A stretch of DNA of 64,000 bases. Source: Saprospirales bacterium. GTDB lineage: Bacteria > Bacteroidota > Bacteroidia > Chitinophagales > Saprospiraceae. The first letter of the stretch is position 1. Every line of letters starts with the position of its first letter. A model generated the notes under the pieces. The model searched no databases. It saw nothing but the letters and a program-made list of their open reading frames with translations, and was not told the DNA's origin. The stretch is taken from the NCBI GenBank assembly GCA_016711045.1, contig JADJTT010000003.1:186001-250000 (forward strand). Reading direction: 5' to 3'. Of the stretch, positions 18,714-27,156 are shown one piece after another. Made by a program: the position numbers and the translations under genes.

Positions 18714-18731
18714 AACGTGTTCCCTCACGTT
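18714..18731. promoter_or_regulatory. Perfect dyad AACGTG-N6-CACGTT upstream of porP
   Basis: AACGTGTTCCCTCACGTT: 6-bp perfect half-sites separated by 6 nt, the spacing used by Crp-family dimers (E. coli Crp uses TGTGA-N6-TCACA). It lies 8 nt upstream of the porP -7 element, where a -33 box would be expected. The next gene upstream encodes a Crp/Fnr protein. Binding is inferred only. Confidence 0.5.
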
Positions 18732-18863
18732 GAGGAGCGCAAAAATAACATACAATAATTCATAATTTAACAATTCCCATATAGGCTTACGGGGCGTGGT
18801 GTGTATTTTCTCCGGAGCGTGTAATTTGGTTGAGGAATCGGAGCGGAAGGTGTGAAAAAAAAA

Positions 18864-18893
18864 ATGACCATCCCGGGTTAGAGAGATGGCCAT
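18864..18893 (-). terminator. Rho-independent terminator after the Crp/Fnr gene
   Basis: Minus strand ATGGCCATC / GATGGTCAT stem (one G-T pair) with a 12-nt loop, followed by ten T residues. It is located 55 nt past the crp-like stop. The remaining spacer (18676-18947) holds the porP promoter region and no credible gene. Confidence 0.72.
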
Positions 18894-18947
18894 CCAACGT
18901 TTTGAGAACACACTATGAGAAATACCCTTAATTAGCCATAAAAAAAA

Positions 18948-19631
18948 TCAGGACAATTTTCCTAAATCCCGAACCAGGATCTTGCCTCGGTTGAAGTAGA
19001 TCAGGTCGGATTTTCGAAGTTCATTTAGTACAAGGGTCACCGTTTGGCGGCTCGTACAGGTGATATTTGCAATGTCCTGATGGGTTAGCGAATGCTTCAG
19101 CAGCATTTCAAACCCTACTTTATGTCCGCGCTGTTCTACAGCGTCTCTGATAAATTCAATAATCCGGGTGCGGGCATCCTTAAAGATCAGCGATTCGAGT
19201 TTGCTTTCTGCCCGCATCAGGCGATTGCCAAAAGAGCTCATAATCCGGTCGCTAAGGCCAAAGTTGGAACGCATCAGCCGCCTGAAGTCCTCCACCCGAA
19301 TGACAAAGAGATGCGCTTCCTCTTTCAGGGTCTGGGCAAAATCCTGGCGACGCACTTCTCCGATCAGCCCTAATTCGCCAAATATGGCCTTGGGGTGAAT
19401 GAGATTCTTGATGATCTCTTTCCCATCGATCGAATGTGTACCGATCTTGATCGTGCCTTTTGCGAGAAAGAAAAGGGTATCAGAAGGCTCGTCTGCCAGG
19501 TAAATAAAACTGTACTTCGGCTTTACCTTAAATTCCACTATCTCTTCCAATCGATATTTCTCTTCCAGCGACAGCATATCGAACAGCGGAAACTGGTCTG
19601 CGAACAACATACGGGGTAAGGTTGCATTCAT
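18948..19631 (-). CDS. Crp/Fnr family transcriptional regulator
   Basis: 227 residues. The N-terminal two thirds form a cyclic-nucleotide-binding-type beta-roll (KYSFIYLADEPSDTLFFLAKGTIKIGTHSIDGKEIIKNLIHPKAIFGELGLIGE spans about residues 38-93). A dimerisation helix and a C-terminal winged helix-turn-helix follow (HQDIANITCTSRQTVTLVLNEL, about 183-204). No Cys cluster for an iron-sulfur centre is seen at the N-terminus, so it is not a classical FNR. It sits directly upstream of the porP/giant-adhesin genes on the same strand but is separated by a terminator. A Crp-spaced dyad lies in front of porP. Effector unknown. Confidence 0.93.
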   Translation of the reverse strand: MNATLPRMLFADQFPLFDMLSLEEKYRLEEIVEFKVKPKYSFIYLADEPSDTLFFLAKGTIKIGTHSIDGKEIIKNLIHPKAIFGELGLIGEVRRQDFAQTLKEEAHLFVIRVEDFRRLMRSNFGLSDRIMSSFGNRLMRAESKLESLIFKDARTRIIEFIRDAVEQRGHKVGFEMLLKHSLTHQDIANITCTSRQTVTLVLNELRKSDLIYFNRGKILVRDLGKLS

Positions 19632-19730
19632 AATGCCCTGGCTTTAAAATCGTGATCTTTGCCAACCCTTATTTTGAGGATTGTAATACAGTAGACACAA
19701 TTATTTCCAGATACCCCTATGCGGGAAATA

Positions 19731-19779
19731 AATTTTTATAGGGGAAATGACATTTTGTGTCATTTTTCCTATAAAAATT
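19731..19779 (-). terminator. AT-rich terminator hairpin after the DUF4249 gene
   Basis: Arms AATTTTTATAGGGGAAATG.. and ..CATTTTTCCTATAAAAATT (22 nt, two wobble pairs) with a 5-nt loop, starting right at the DUF4249 stop. A competing pairing CCCCTAT (19714-19720) with ATAGGGG (19738-19744) would break this stem. Confidence 0.7.
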
Positions 19780-20724
19780 CTACTGCGCTGTTTCCACGCG
19801 ATAAAAACGGGAGAGGAACGCGGCAAAGATGCCCTGGCCGTTATCAATATTAGAATACAGGATAACCGGCTCGGAGAAAGGATCCTGACTGGCCTGGTAT
19901 TGGCGGGCCAACGAGCTGTGGTAGAGGTAATATTCGGGAGAAGTTGCACGCAATTCGATCAGGAAGTCCCCGAGGAGTTGGTCGCTGCGCCGGTATTGGA
20001 AGGTGCCGTGGAAGGAAAGCTTGCCATGATTGGCTTCCAGGGCATCGTCTGTGAAAAGTACTCCTCGGTCATCGATATACGGAACAAGCGGAATGGCATC
20101 ATCATTGGAGAAAATGCTCAGAGGAAGCGAATAGAAAGCCGTCTTCAGGGTATCTCCTTCCGTATCGATGCGAAAATCAAAGCCTTGCATGTAGAAATTG
20201 AGGTGGTAATAATTGGATATGTTGGATGGATCCAGCACCTTAATGTCTACCGTGATATTGGCCTGGTTGTAGAACAGGTCCAATTCTTCTATTTCGATGC
20301 GAAGAGCAGTATAGCCCGTGTCAATTTCGACGGGGAAAGGCATCGTGCATTCGCCCTCCACCGGATCGAAGCCCAGGGCATCGACAGTGAGCCGCAGCCG
20401 CTCTCCCGCCTGTGGAACCACATCCGTGGAATAATAATATCCCGGTATTTGAGGAATGGGGGAAGGTACAAACCCCAGGCGATCGGCAAAGAAATCGTCG
20501 ACATATAACTCTACGACTGCATCGGGTATGGCTTCCATCGGCCCCTGATCGAGAACTGACCGGCTCTTGCTCACCACGACCTCCAGCGTATCCAGGTCGG
20601 AGAAGTTCGCAAGGACCACCACCTCGGGATTTGATTCTCCCAAATTGAGGTCCACTTCCCGCTCACAAGCGGGAAAAAAGGAGAGGGAAAAGCCAAGCAA
20701 AACAATCGTTCGAATCCACTTCAT
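19780..20724 (-). CDS. DUF4249 family outer-membrane lipoprotein
   Basis: 314 residues. The start carries a lipoprotein-type signal (MKWIRTIVLLGFSLSFFPAC, Cys20 followed by Glu), then EVDLNLGESNPEVVVLANFSDLDTLEVVVSKSRS, the characteristic DUF4249 opening in which a TonB-receptor neighbour is usual. The body is beta-rich (GYYYSTDVVPQAGERLRLTVDALGFDPVEGECTMP). It follows the STN-type TonB receptor by 82 nt on the same strand and closes the sigma/FecR/receptor/DUF4249 run. Inference: an accessory surface or periplasm-facing lipoprotein of the receptor, perhaps capturing the ligand. The ligand is not known for the family. Confidence 0.86.
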   Translation of the reverse strand: MKWIRTIVLLGFSLSFFPACEREVDLNLGESNPEVVVLANFSDLDTLEVVVSKSRSVLDQGPMEAIPDAVVELYVDDFFADRLGFVPSPIPQIPGYYYSTDVVPQAGERLRLTVDALGFDPVEGECTMPFPVEIDTGYTALRIEIEELDLFYNQANITVDIKVLDPSNISNYYHLNFYMQGFDFRIDTEGDTLKTAFYSLPLSIFSNDDAIPLVPYIDDRGVLFTDDALEANHGKLSFHGTFQYRRSDQLLGDFLIELRATSPEYYLYHSSLARQYQASQDPFSEPVILYSNIDNGQGIFAAFLSRFYRVETAQ

Positions 20725-20806
20725 TTTTCAAAAATAAGACAATCCAGGTAATTTACTATATATAAGTGGGTTGCCACTTGCGTATCGCTGTACATGAAAA
20801 TTGTGA

Positions 20807-23497
20807 TCAGTGTGCTTTCTCCCCGGTCCAGTGCACACAGTACCGGAGGGTGGGCATAGCTGGAAGTAGTGCTACTTCAAGGTATTTTGGGGCATAATGT
20901 CCCGTCGTTTCATCCAGTCGCTCCGCCAATATGTAATACAACGGATTAAACCGGTTGTACAAATTGTATACCCCTACGGACAGCTGGTGCCGGAATTGTT
21001 TCTTCTGCCATGAATAATCTACTTCCAGGTCGAGCCGGTGGTAATTCGGAAGCCGGATATCGTTCTTTCGGCCAAAATTGGATACCTCCAGGATAAATGG
21101 AAACTGGGGCGGCACATCGGAATACAGCAAATTGAATTGATTGAACTGATAGCTGCTCCGTGGAAGGGTCGTAGCGATCCCCGATCCAAAAGTCCATACG
21201 AGTGAGGTCTGCCAGCGACGCCCCAAAGACAAGGCTCCTGCCAAATGCAGGTTGTGTCTTCGGTCGAAACGGAAGGGAAAAGATTCGCCCAGGTTCACTT
21301 CCTCAAACTGCCGCCTGGAGTATGACAGGGTATAAGCCAGCCAGCCCGATAAACGGCGGCCGTTTCGTTTCAACAGCCATTCGGCGCCGTATGACCAGCC
21401 TTTCCCTACTGCGACCTTATTTTGCCAATTGGTGGCGTCAATCGAGGTAAGGAGCCCTTCCTGGAAGGTGGTCAGGTTATTCATGTGCTTGTAAAAACCT
21501 TCTATATTTACTTCCCATCCTGGCGTAGGGTTCCAATGAATGCCCCCCGTGAGTTGCCAGGAGTCGATGGGGCGAATTCGGGAGGTAGACGATACCCAAA
21601 GGTCCCTTGGAAGCCCGATCCCGGAATTGGTCAGCAGGTGCAGCGGTTGCACCAACCGCCCTACCCCGATGGAGAGGAGCCAATCGGTTGTCGGGTGGTA
21701 GTATACTTGAACACGGGGCTGGATATAGGTGAGCAACGCTCCGTTAACCTGTAGCATGGTGGCACGAAGACCTGCATTTCCACCAATTTCATTGCTCCAT
21801 TGAAACTCATCCTCTATATAAAGCTCATATTCTCCTGTATTCTGTGCATTTCGCTCCAACAGGAATTCAATATTTTCGGCCGTGAGCGTATCTGATTGCA
21901 CCGTTTCATCAAAGGATATCCCGCCCGGCTGGAAGTGGTGGTAGACCAAATTGGCGCCAAAGCGGATGGTATGATCGGGATTTGGCCGTAAATCAAAATC
22001 AGTGGCGATAGCCAGATCCCGGTTATTCGAATTGTAGCGAAAAAAGAGGTATTCCCTATTCAACAATAGGGTTTGTTCAAGAAGCTTTTCCTCATAACTA
22101 TCTTGCGAGCCATAAAAGAAGCGGCTATAGGTAATGGTCGTATTGGAGAACAATTTTTCATTAAAAAGATGATTCCATCGCAAGGAGCCAATCGTATTTC
22201 CCCAATCCACCTCCTGCACCGCACGATCCAGAATGATGGAATCACTTTGATTGGTGGCATTAGCCTGAAAATTATCGTAATCGTCTCCCCCTGTATAAAA
22301 GCTGAGGTACAAGTGGTCCCGGTTGCCCCACTTGAAATTGATCTTGGCATTAAGGTCGAAGAAGTTATACCCCAATTCTCCTTCCCCTCCCCGTTTTTCC
22401 CAGATACTCCGGGTGATAGGCCGGCTGTAGAGATCGATCAGCGAGCGGCGCGCCCCGATAAACACGGAACATCGCTCCTTGATAAGGGGGCCTTCAATGG
22501 ATGCTTTGCCAGAAGCGATACCCAGATCTGCTTCCCCTTCCCAATGTTTATTGTTGCCTTCTTTGGTTCGCACATCTACCACGGAAGAAACCCGGCCTCC
22601 ATACCTGGCCGGAAATACGCCTTTCAGAAATTGCACACTCTGTATAGCACTGTTGTTGAAGACGGAGAATACCCCCAGCATGTGGGTGGCATTGTACACA
22701 GGCACCCCGTCGAGCAGTACCAAATTCTGATCGACATCTCCTCCTCGCACGGAAAGTCCGCCGAAGCCATCGGCGCCGGTTTGTACGCCTGGCTGCAGGT
22801 AGGTGAAGCGCAGGAGATCGGGCTCCCCATTCAGGGAAGGCAGCCGTGCCATTTCTTCCGACCGAAAAAATTGCCTTCCTGGCGTAGGATCCAATAGGGA
22901 AGCGGGAATAGAAGGCGCAGTAACCACCACTTCTTGCGGGGTAACAGAAGGCGTTAATTCAAGGTTGATGATCTGATTAGAGTGTAGTTCTATCGGCAAA
23001 GTGCGCATCTGGAAGCCCAGATAGGAAAAAACGACACTCATAGGCCCCTCCGGCAAAGTCAGGCTATAATAGCCATAAGCATTGGTAGTCGTTCCTTTTT
23101 CCAATTTCGGAGAATAGACATTGGCCCCGATCAGCGGTTCGCCGCTAATGGCGTCCCTGACATACCCGCTGAGCGAATACTTTTTAAGGACTAATGCAGG
23201 CGCGGGGAGAATCACGACCTGTTTACCGATCCATTGATGGTGAAAGCCCGTCCCGTCCAGCAGCACCGTCAGGATCTCCTCCAGCCGCTTTTGGTAGAAA
23301 GAATAGGTGAGGTTTTCTATTCTGGGAAGGGTAGAATTGCTAAACGCGATAGGTACTCCGGTGAGTTCTGCCAGGTCATACAGGGCCTGTTCCAGGGAGG
23401 TTTCCCTGATTTCCCAATCATAGCGCTGGTCGGTGATGGGTTGGGCAGATAGCTGCAGTGCGCCAAATAAAATAAAGGCCAGAAACAGATTTCGCAT
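20807..23497 (-). CDS. TonB-dependent receptor with N-terminal STN signalling domain
   Basis: 896 residues from MRNLFLAFILFGALQLSAQ (ATG 23497, good signal peptide); an in-frame ATG at 23512 adds five residues. Domain order: STN/secretin-like domain (about 25-95, LEQALYDLAELTGVPIAFSN), carboxypeptidase-like regulatory beta-sandwich (about 107-190, SGYVRDAISGEPLIGANVYSP), plug (about 215-330, with LSVRGGDVDQNLVLLDGVPVY), then a 22-strand-type barrel to the C-terminus. By family, the STN domain contacts a FecR-type anti-sigma factor, so ligand binding outside can switch on the sigma factor encoded upstream. Energised by TonB/ExbB/ExbD. Unlike SusC systems, no SusD partner follows; a DUF4249 lipoprotein does. 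Confidence 0.92.
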   Translation of the reverse strand: MRNLFLAFILFGALQLSAQPITDQRYDWEIRETSLEQALYDLAELTGVPIAFSNSTLPRIENLTYSFYQKRLEEILTVLLDGTGFHHQWIGKQVVILPAPALVLKKYSLSGYVRDAISGEPLIGANVYSPKLEKGTTTNAYGYYSLTLPEGPMSVVFSYLGFQMRTLPIELHSNQIINLELTPSVTPQEVVVTAPSIPASLLDPTPGRQFFRSEEMARLPSLNGEPDLLRFTYLQPGVQTGADGFGGLSVRGGDVDQNLVLLDGVPVYNATHMLGVFSVFNNSAIQSVQFLKGVFPARYGGRVSSVVDVRTKEGNNKHWEGEADLGIASGKASIEGPLIKERCSVFIGARRSLIDLYSRPITRSIWEKRGGEGELGYNFFDLNAKINFKWGNRDHLYLSFYTGGDDYDNFQANATNQSDSIILDRAVQEVDWGNTIGSLRWNHLFNEKLFSNTTITYSRFFYGSQDSYEEKLLEQTLLLNREYLFFRYNSNNRDLAIATDFDLRPNPDHTIRFGANLVYHHFQPGGISFDETVQSDTLTAENIEFLLERNAQNTGEYELYIEDEFQWSNEIGGNAGLRATMLQVNGALLTYIQPRVQVYYHPTTDWLLSIGVGRLVQPLHLLTNSGIGLPRDLWVSSTSRIRPIDSWQLTGGIHWNPTPGWEVNIEGFYKHMNNLTTFQEGLLTSIDATNWQNKVAVGKGWSYGAEWLLKRNGRRLSGWLAYTLSYSRRQFEEVNLGESFPFRFDRRHNLHLAGALSLGRRWQTSLVWTFGSGIATTLPRSSYQFNQFNLLYSDVPPQFPFILEVSNFGRKNDIRLPNYHRLDLEVDYSWQKKQFRHQLSVGVYNLYNRFNPLYYILAERLDETTGHYAPKYLEVALLPAMPTLRYCVHWTGEKAH

Positions 23498-23586
23498 AGG
23501 TGCTCTCGTCATCGAAGTGGTAATATAACGATGACAGGGACAAATCCGCTTACCTGGACAGGAAAAAATGTAAAAGGGAAGAAGTA

Positions 23587-24600
23587 TTACTTACAAGGAA
23601 TGGCTCCTCTGCCTCCATTCAGGCGGTAGGCTTTCGGCCCTATTTCCATGTATTCAATGTTGGCAACAGCTTTGATCAGATCGAGCGATTCCCGAAGGCT
23701 CAGGCCCGACAGGTTGAAGGTGTGGCGGCAATGGAGGAAAGGACGTACCTTTTCCACATCAAATTTCACGTGGAAATATTGCTCCATAACGGGCAGAATT
23801 TCCTCGAACCTGGCATTCCTGAAATTGAGCCGGCCTTCCACCCAATAAAGGGGTATGGCGTCCGGGTCGGAATAGGTCTGGAGAGCCTGAGCGGACTTTT
23901 CAAGCACCACTCGTTCTTTTGGATTCAATTTTACGGCATCCAGTTCCTGGCCTGCCTGATACATTACCCTGCCTGACTGGAGGAAGACTTCTTCAAAATC
24001 TTCTTTTGCATAGGCCCGCACGTTAAATTTTGTGCCGGTAACCCGGACTTGTCCGCGGGGTGTCTGCACGATGAACGGATGCGCCGGGTTACTTTTTACC
24101 TTAAAAAAGGCCTCGCCTTCCAGATACACGCGGCGCTCGCCCTCTTCGAAGGTATCCGGGAATTTGAATTGACTATAGGCGTTGACCATTACTTCGGAAC
24201 CGTCTGAAAGGGTATAGGTTTGGAAGGTATTCCCTCCATAAAATGCTTGTTGAAGCTGGGAGCGCACACCGGGCAGGAACAGGGTAGCCGCGGCCATGGC
24301 GCCTACGAGGAGCAACAGACTTGCAGCGACCCTCCAGACACGAGGTATCCGGATAATGCGGGCGGGCGCAGCGGGGGTGGCATGCATCTCTTTTTGAAAG
24401 CGATCCCATGCCCGTGCGGTATCAGGTTGGAATGAAGACTGAGTTTTGGCCGCTTTTTCCCATATTGATTCCAGCGACCTGGCCTCCTTTCGAAATGCTT
24501 CGTCGGAAGCCAGCCATTCTTCCAGCCGGGCCAACTCCGCAGGGGAGATCGAGCCCGTCCATCTTTTGTGCAATAGCAGTATGCGTTCCTGATCGTTCAT
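23587..24600 (-). CDS. FecR family anti-sigma factor
   Basis: 337 residues from MNDQERILLLHKRW (ATG 24600); the longer frame from 24618 adds six residues and is not preferred. A cytoplasmic N-terminal helical part (1-87) binds sigma in this family. One membrane helix follows (about 88-109, VWRVAASLLLLVGAMAAATLFL), then the periplasmic FecR domain (YTLSDGSEVMVNAYSQFKF, RRVYLEGEAFFKV, FIVQTPRGQVRVTGTKFNV) and a C-terminal STN-interacting domain (about 255-330). It sits between the ECF sigma gene (61 nt upstream) and the STN receptor, the standard cell-surface signalling order. Inference: holds the sigma factor inactive until the receptor signals. Confidence 0.93.
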   Translation of the reverse strand: MNDQERILLLHKRWTGSISPAELARLEEWLASDEAFRKEARSLESIWEKAAKTQSSFQPDTARAWDRFQKEMHATPAAPARIIRIPRVWRVAASLLLLVGAMAAATLFLPGVRSQLQQAFYGGNTFQTYTLSDGSEVMVNAYSQFKFPDTFEEGERRVYLEGEAFFKVKSNPAHPFIVQTPRGQVRVTGTKFNVRAYAKEDFEEVFLQSGRVMYQAGQELDAVKLNPKERVVLEKSAQALQTYSDPDAIPLYWVEGRLNFRNARFEEILPVMEQYFHVKFDVEKVRPFLHCRHTFNLSGLSLRESLDLIKAVANIEYMEIGPKAYRLNGGRGAIPCK

Positions 24601-24661
24601 ATAAAAAAAGACTTTCAACTATATTAATAGGGACACAAAAAAAGATCCCTACCCCTATTCC

Positions 24662-25255
24662 TTATCCAAAAAAGATTATCCACAAAATCACCGACAACAT
24701 TCCGTTATCTATAAAAGGCATAAGGGCCTCTCTCAATAACTTCAATGCCTTGACCATTTGGTTTTCTACTGTTTTAACAGAAATATCCATATCATCGGCA
24801 ATTTCCTGGTAGGACATTTCCTTGTACCTGCTCAGTTTGAATACCTTTTGGCACCGTGGCGGCAACTGGTTGATGGCCTCATCGATATGGTCTTGCAACT
24901 CATCGACTTCCAACGTTTGGTTTTCGGGGGTTTGCAAGTCGTGCGCGGCATCTGAAAGCTCCTCGGTAAATCGATTTTTTTTGTCGCGCAGGAAATTAAG
25001 GCTCCGGTTTACTGCAGATCGACGAAGATAGGCTTTAAAGGAGGTGCTTATATTCAGCGAATGCCTCCTTTTCCAAATCTCCATAAACACTTCCTGGGAA
25101 ATATCTTCTGCGAGGGCCGAATCGGAGACCAATCGGAAGGTAGCAAAGCTAACAAACGAGTAATACCTCTTAAAGAGCACTTCCATGGCAGCCTCATTGT
25201 CCTTTGACAATTGGCGCAATAATTCAATGTCGGTCGGTTCATTTAAATGAGCCAC
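24662..25255 (-). CDS. ECF RNA polymerase sigma-70 factor
   Basis: 197 residues. Region 2 is seen at about 30-90 (FRLVSDSALAEDISQEVFMEIWKRR, FKAYLRRSAVNRSLNFLRDKK) and region 4 at about 130-180 (LPPRCQKVFKLSRYKEMSYQEIADDMDISVKTVENQMVKALKLLRE). The start is a GTG at 25255 (encoding MAHLNEPTD); an in-frame stop lies three codons upstream and no ATG is available before region 2. It is the first gene of the signalling run with FecR, the receptor and DUF4249. The -7-like TATCTTTG about 90 nt upstream lacks a clear -33 partner. Inference: recruits polymerase to the receptor operon when released by FecR. Confidence 0.93.
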   Translation of the reverse strand: MAHLNEPTDIELLRQLSKDNEAAMEVLFKRYYSFVSFATFRLVSDSALAEDISQEVFMEIWKRRHSLNISTSFKAYLRRSAVNRSLNFLRDKKNRFTEELSDAAHDLQTPENQTLEVDELQDHIDEAINQLPPRCQKVFKLSRYKEMSYQEIADDMDISVKTVENQMVKALKLLREALMPFIDNGMLSVILWIIFFG

Positions 25256-25516
25256 GGAAAGTTAGGTCTAAGTTCGGTTTTTACCGGTTATTTTGCTAAA
25301 GCTATTTGCAAGCGGGACGACGAAACGTCGTAATCGGGGCCAAAGATATACAAATCCGGAATATAATAGGGCCGGGCCGGGGTCTCGGAAAAATTCCATT
25401 TTAATTTTTTTGAATAAATGGGAGAAGTAGATACCTTAACGCTTCCAATGAATGAAAGATAAGCGGCAAACCACTTATTTTTTTTTACAAGTCATTTTTA
25501 AACGGATAGCAGCAAC

Positions 25517-27037
25517 ATGAAAAAACTCCTACTCAGCCTTGGGACGATGCTTTTATGCACCTATGGCACTTACGCACAGGAAACGCCTGTCTCTCAGGGA
25601 TTAGATGACCGGATCAATGAGTGGGTGCAACCCGCTACCGATGCAGTGGAAACGGTCGTATTTTACGCTATCCCCCTTTCCAGAGACAGTTCTATTCCGC
25701 TTGTCGTTATCATCCTGCTGACGGCTGCCATTATTTTTACTGTGTATTTCCGCTTCGTGAACATTCGCCGGTTTGGGCTGGCTATTAATACGGTGCGTGG
25801 GAAGTACAGCAGTCCGGACGACCATGGAGAGGTTTCGCACTTTCAGGCGCTCAGTGCAGCCCTTTCCGGCACGGTGGGCCTTGGGAATATCGCGGGGGTG
25901 GCCATCGCTGTTTCTATCGGTGGGCCGGGGGCCACATTCTGGATGATCGTAGCCGGCCTTTTGGGCATGTCTTCCAAGTTTGTCGAATGTACCCTGGGGG
26001 TTAAATTCCGGGACGTCAGCGCTGACGGAACAGTGTTTGGAGGCCCTATGTATTACCTCAGCAAAGGGTTGAAAGAACGTGGTTTTTCCGGGCTTGGCCG
26101 GGTATTGGCCATCCTGTTTGCCATGATGTGTATCGGAGGCTCGTTTGGCGGGGGCAATATGTTCCAGGCCAACCAGGCCGCCGCACAGTTTAATGCGATG
26201 CTTGGCACTGAAAGCGGATATGCCGGGTTCATCTTCGGCCTGGTGCTGGCTTTTTTTGTGGCTATTGTAATCATCGGGGGTATCAAGCGGATTGGCGCCG
26301 TAGCCGAGCGCGTCGTTCCCTTTATGTGTGGCATTTACGTACTGGCCTCCCTGATCATCCTGCTGCTGCACCTGGATCACATACCGGCTGCGTTTGGCCA
26401 GATCATGGCCGGCGCTTTCTCTCCTTCCGGTATTACCGGAGGTATCGTCGGGGTATTGATCCAGGGGATACGCAGGGCCGCTTTTTCCAATGAAGCAGGT
26501 ATCGGGTCTGCGGCAATTGCCCACTCGGCTGTGCGCACGGACTACCCGGCCAGCGAGGGGATCGTCGCACTACTGGAGCCCTTTATTGATACAGTGGTCA
26601 TTTGTACCATGACCGCCCTGGTTATCGTAATCACCAATTTCGACGGGAGTATAATGGCATACGGCAGCCCGGAATCTGACGGGGTGGCAGCTACCTCCCG
26701 GGCGTTTGCCACCGTGCTTCCCTGGTTCCCTTATCTGTTGACGATCGCCGTGGTGCTCTTTGCCTTTTCCACGATGCTTTCCTGGTCTTACTACGGTCTT
26801 CAGGCATGGATGTACCTGTTTGGTCGCTCCAAGGCGGCAAACTTTTCTTATAAGATCCTTTTCTGTATCTTTGTGGTCATTGGGTCCTCAGCAAGTTTAG
26901 GGGCCGTAGTCGGATTTTCCGATGCAATGATCTTTGCCATGGCTATTCCCAACCTCATCGGGCTATTTTTCCTCCTGCCTGTCGTGCGAAAGGAATTAAA
27001 AATGTATCTGGAGATGGTAAAGAACTTCAAGGGATAA
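25517..27037 (+). CDS. Sodium:alanine symporter family (AGCS) transporter
   Basis: 506 residues. It has an N-terminal signal-like segment (MKKLLLSLGTMLLCTYGTYAQ), as in many Bacteroidota AGCS proteins, then about ten membrane spans. The AGCS fingerprint is visible: SGTVGLGNIAGVAIAVSIGGPGATFWM (about residues 113-139), QGIRRAAFSNEAGIGSAAIAHSA (about 315-337), and STMLSWSYYGLQAWMYLFGRS towards the C-terminus. It couples sodium to inward transport of alanine, glycine or similar small amino acids; the exact substrate is not predictable. It stands alone, divergent from the sigma-factor operon (gap 25256-25516), and ends at a terminator at 27066-27095. Confidence 0.94.
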   Translation: MKKLLLSLGTMLLCTYGTYAQETPVSQGLDDRINEWVQPATDAVETVVFYAIPLSRDSSIPLVVIILLTAAIIFTVYFRFVNIRRFGLAINTVRGKYSSPDDHGEVSHFQALSAALSGTVGLGNIAGVAIAVSIGGPGATFWMIVAGLLGMSSKFVECTLGVKFRDVSADGTVFGGPMYYLSKGLKERGFSGLGRVLAILFAMMCIGGSFGGGNMFQANQAAAQFNAMLGTESGYAGFIFGLVLAFFVAIVIIGGIKRIGAVAERVVPFMCGIYVLASLIILLLHLDHIPAAFGQIMAGAFSPSGITGGIVGVLIQGIRRAAFSNEAGIGSAAIAHSAVRTDYPASEGIVALLEPFIDTVVICTMTALVIVITNFDGSIMAYGSPESDGVAATSRAFATVLPWFPYLLTIAVVLFAFSTMLSWSYYGLQAWMYLFGRSKAANFSYKILFCIFVVIGSSASLGAVVGFSDAMIFAMAIPNLIGLFFLLPVVRKELKMYLEMVKNFKG

Positions 27038-27065
27038 AAAATTGTTATTTTTTGGTTAGAGATTT

Positions 27066-27095
27066 GAAGCCCGTCCCCTAGTGGGATGGGCTTTC
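27066..27095 (+). terminator. Rho-independent terminator after the AGCS gene
   Basis: GAAGCCCGTCCC / GGGATGGGCTTTC stem with one bulge and one wobble, loop CTAGTG, followed by AATTTTG, 28 nt past the AGCS stop. Confidence 0.7.
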
Positions 27096-27156
27096 AATTT
27101 TGCCCCGGTACTTCTTCAATCCTAATAAACACGGTTTATACCATAAATTGGTCGTT

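Noticed and set aside
18672..18911. 79-codon minus-strand frame between the Crp/Fnr gene and porP
   Set aside because: It crosses the crp terminator and the porP promoter and ends at the porP start; low-complexity, no family pattern.
25317..25331. Small dyad ACGACG-AAA-CGTCGT in the leader of the sigma-factor gene
   Set aside because: Only 6-bp arms and no matching regulator or second copy seen; too short to call an operator.
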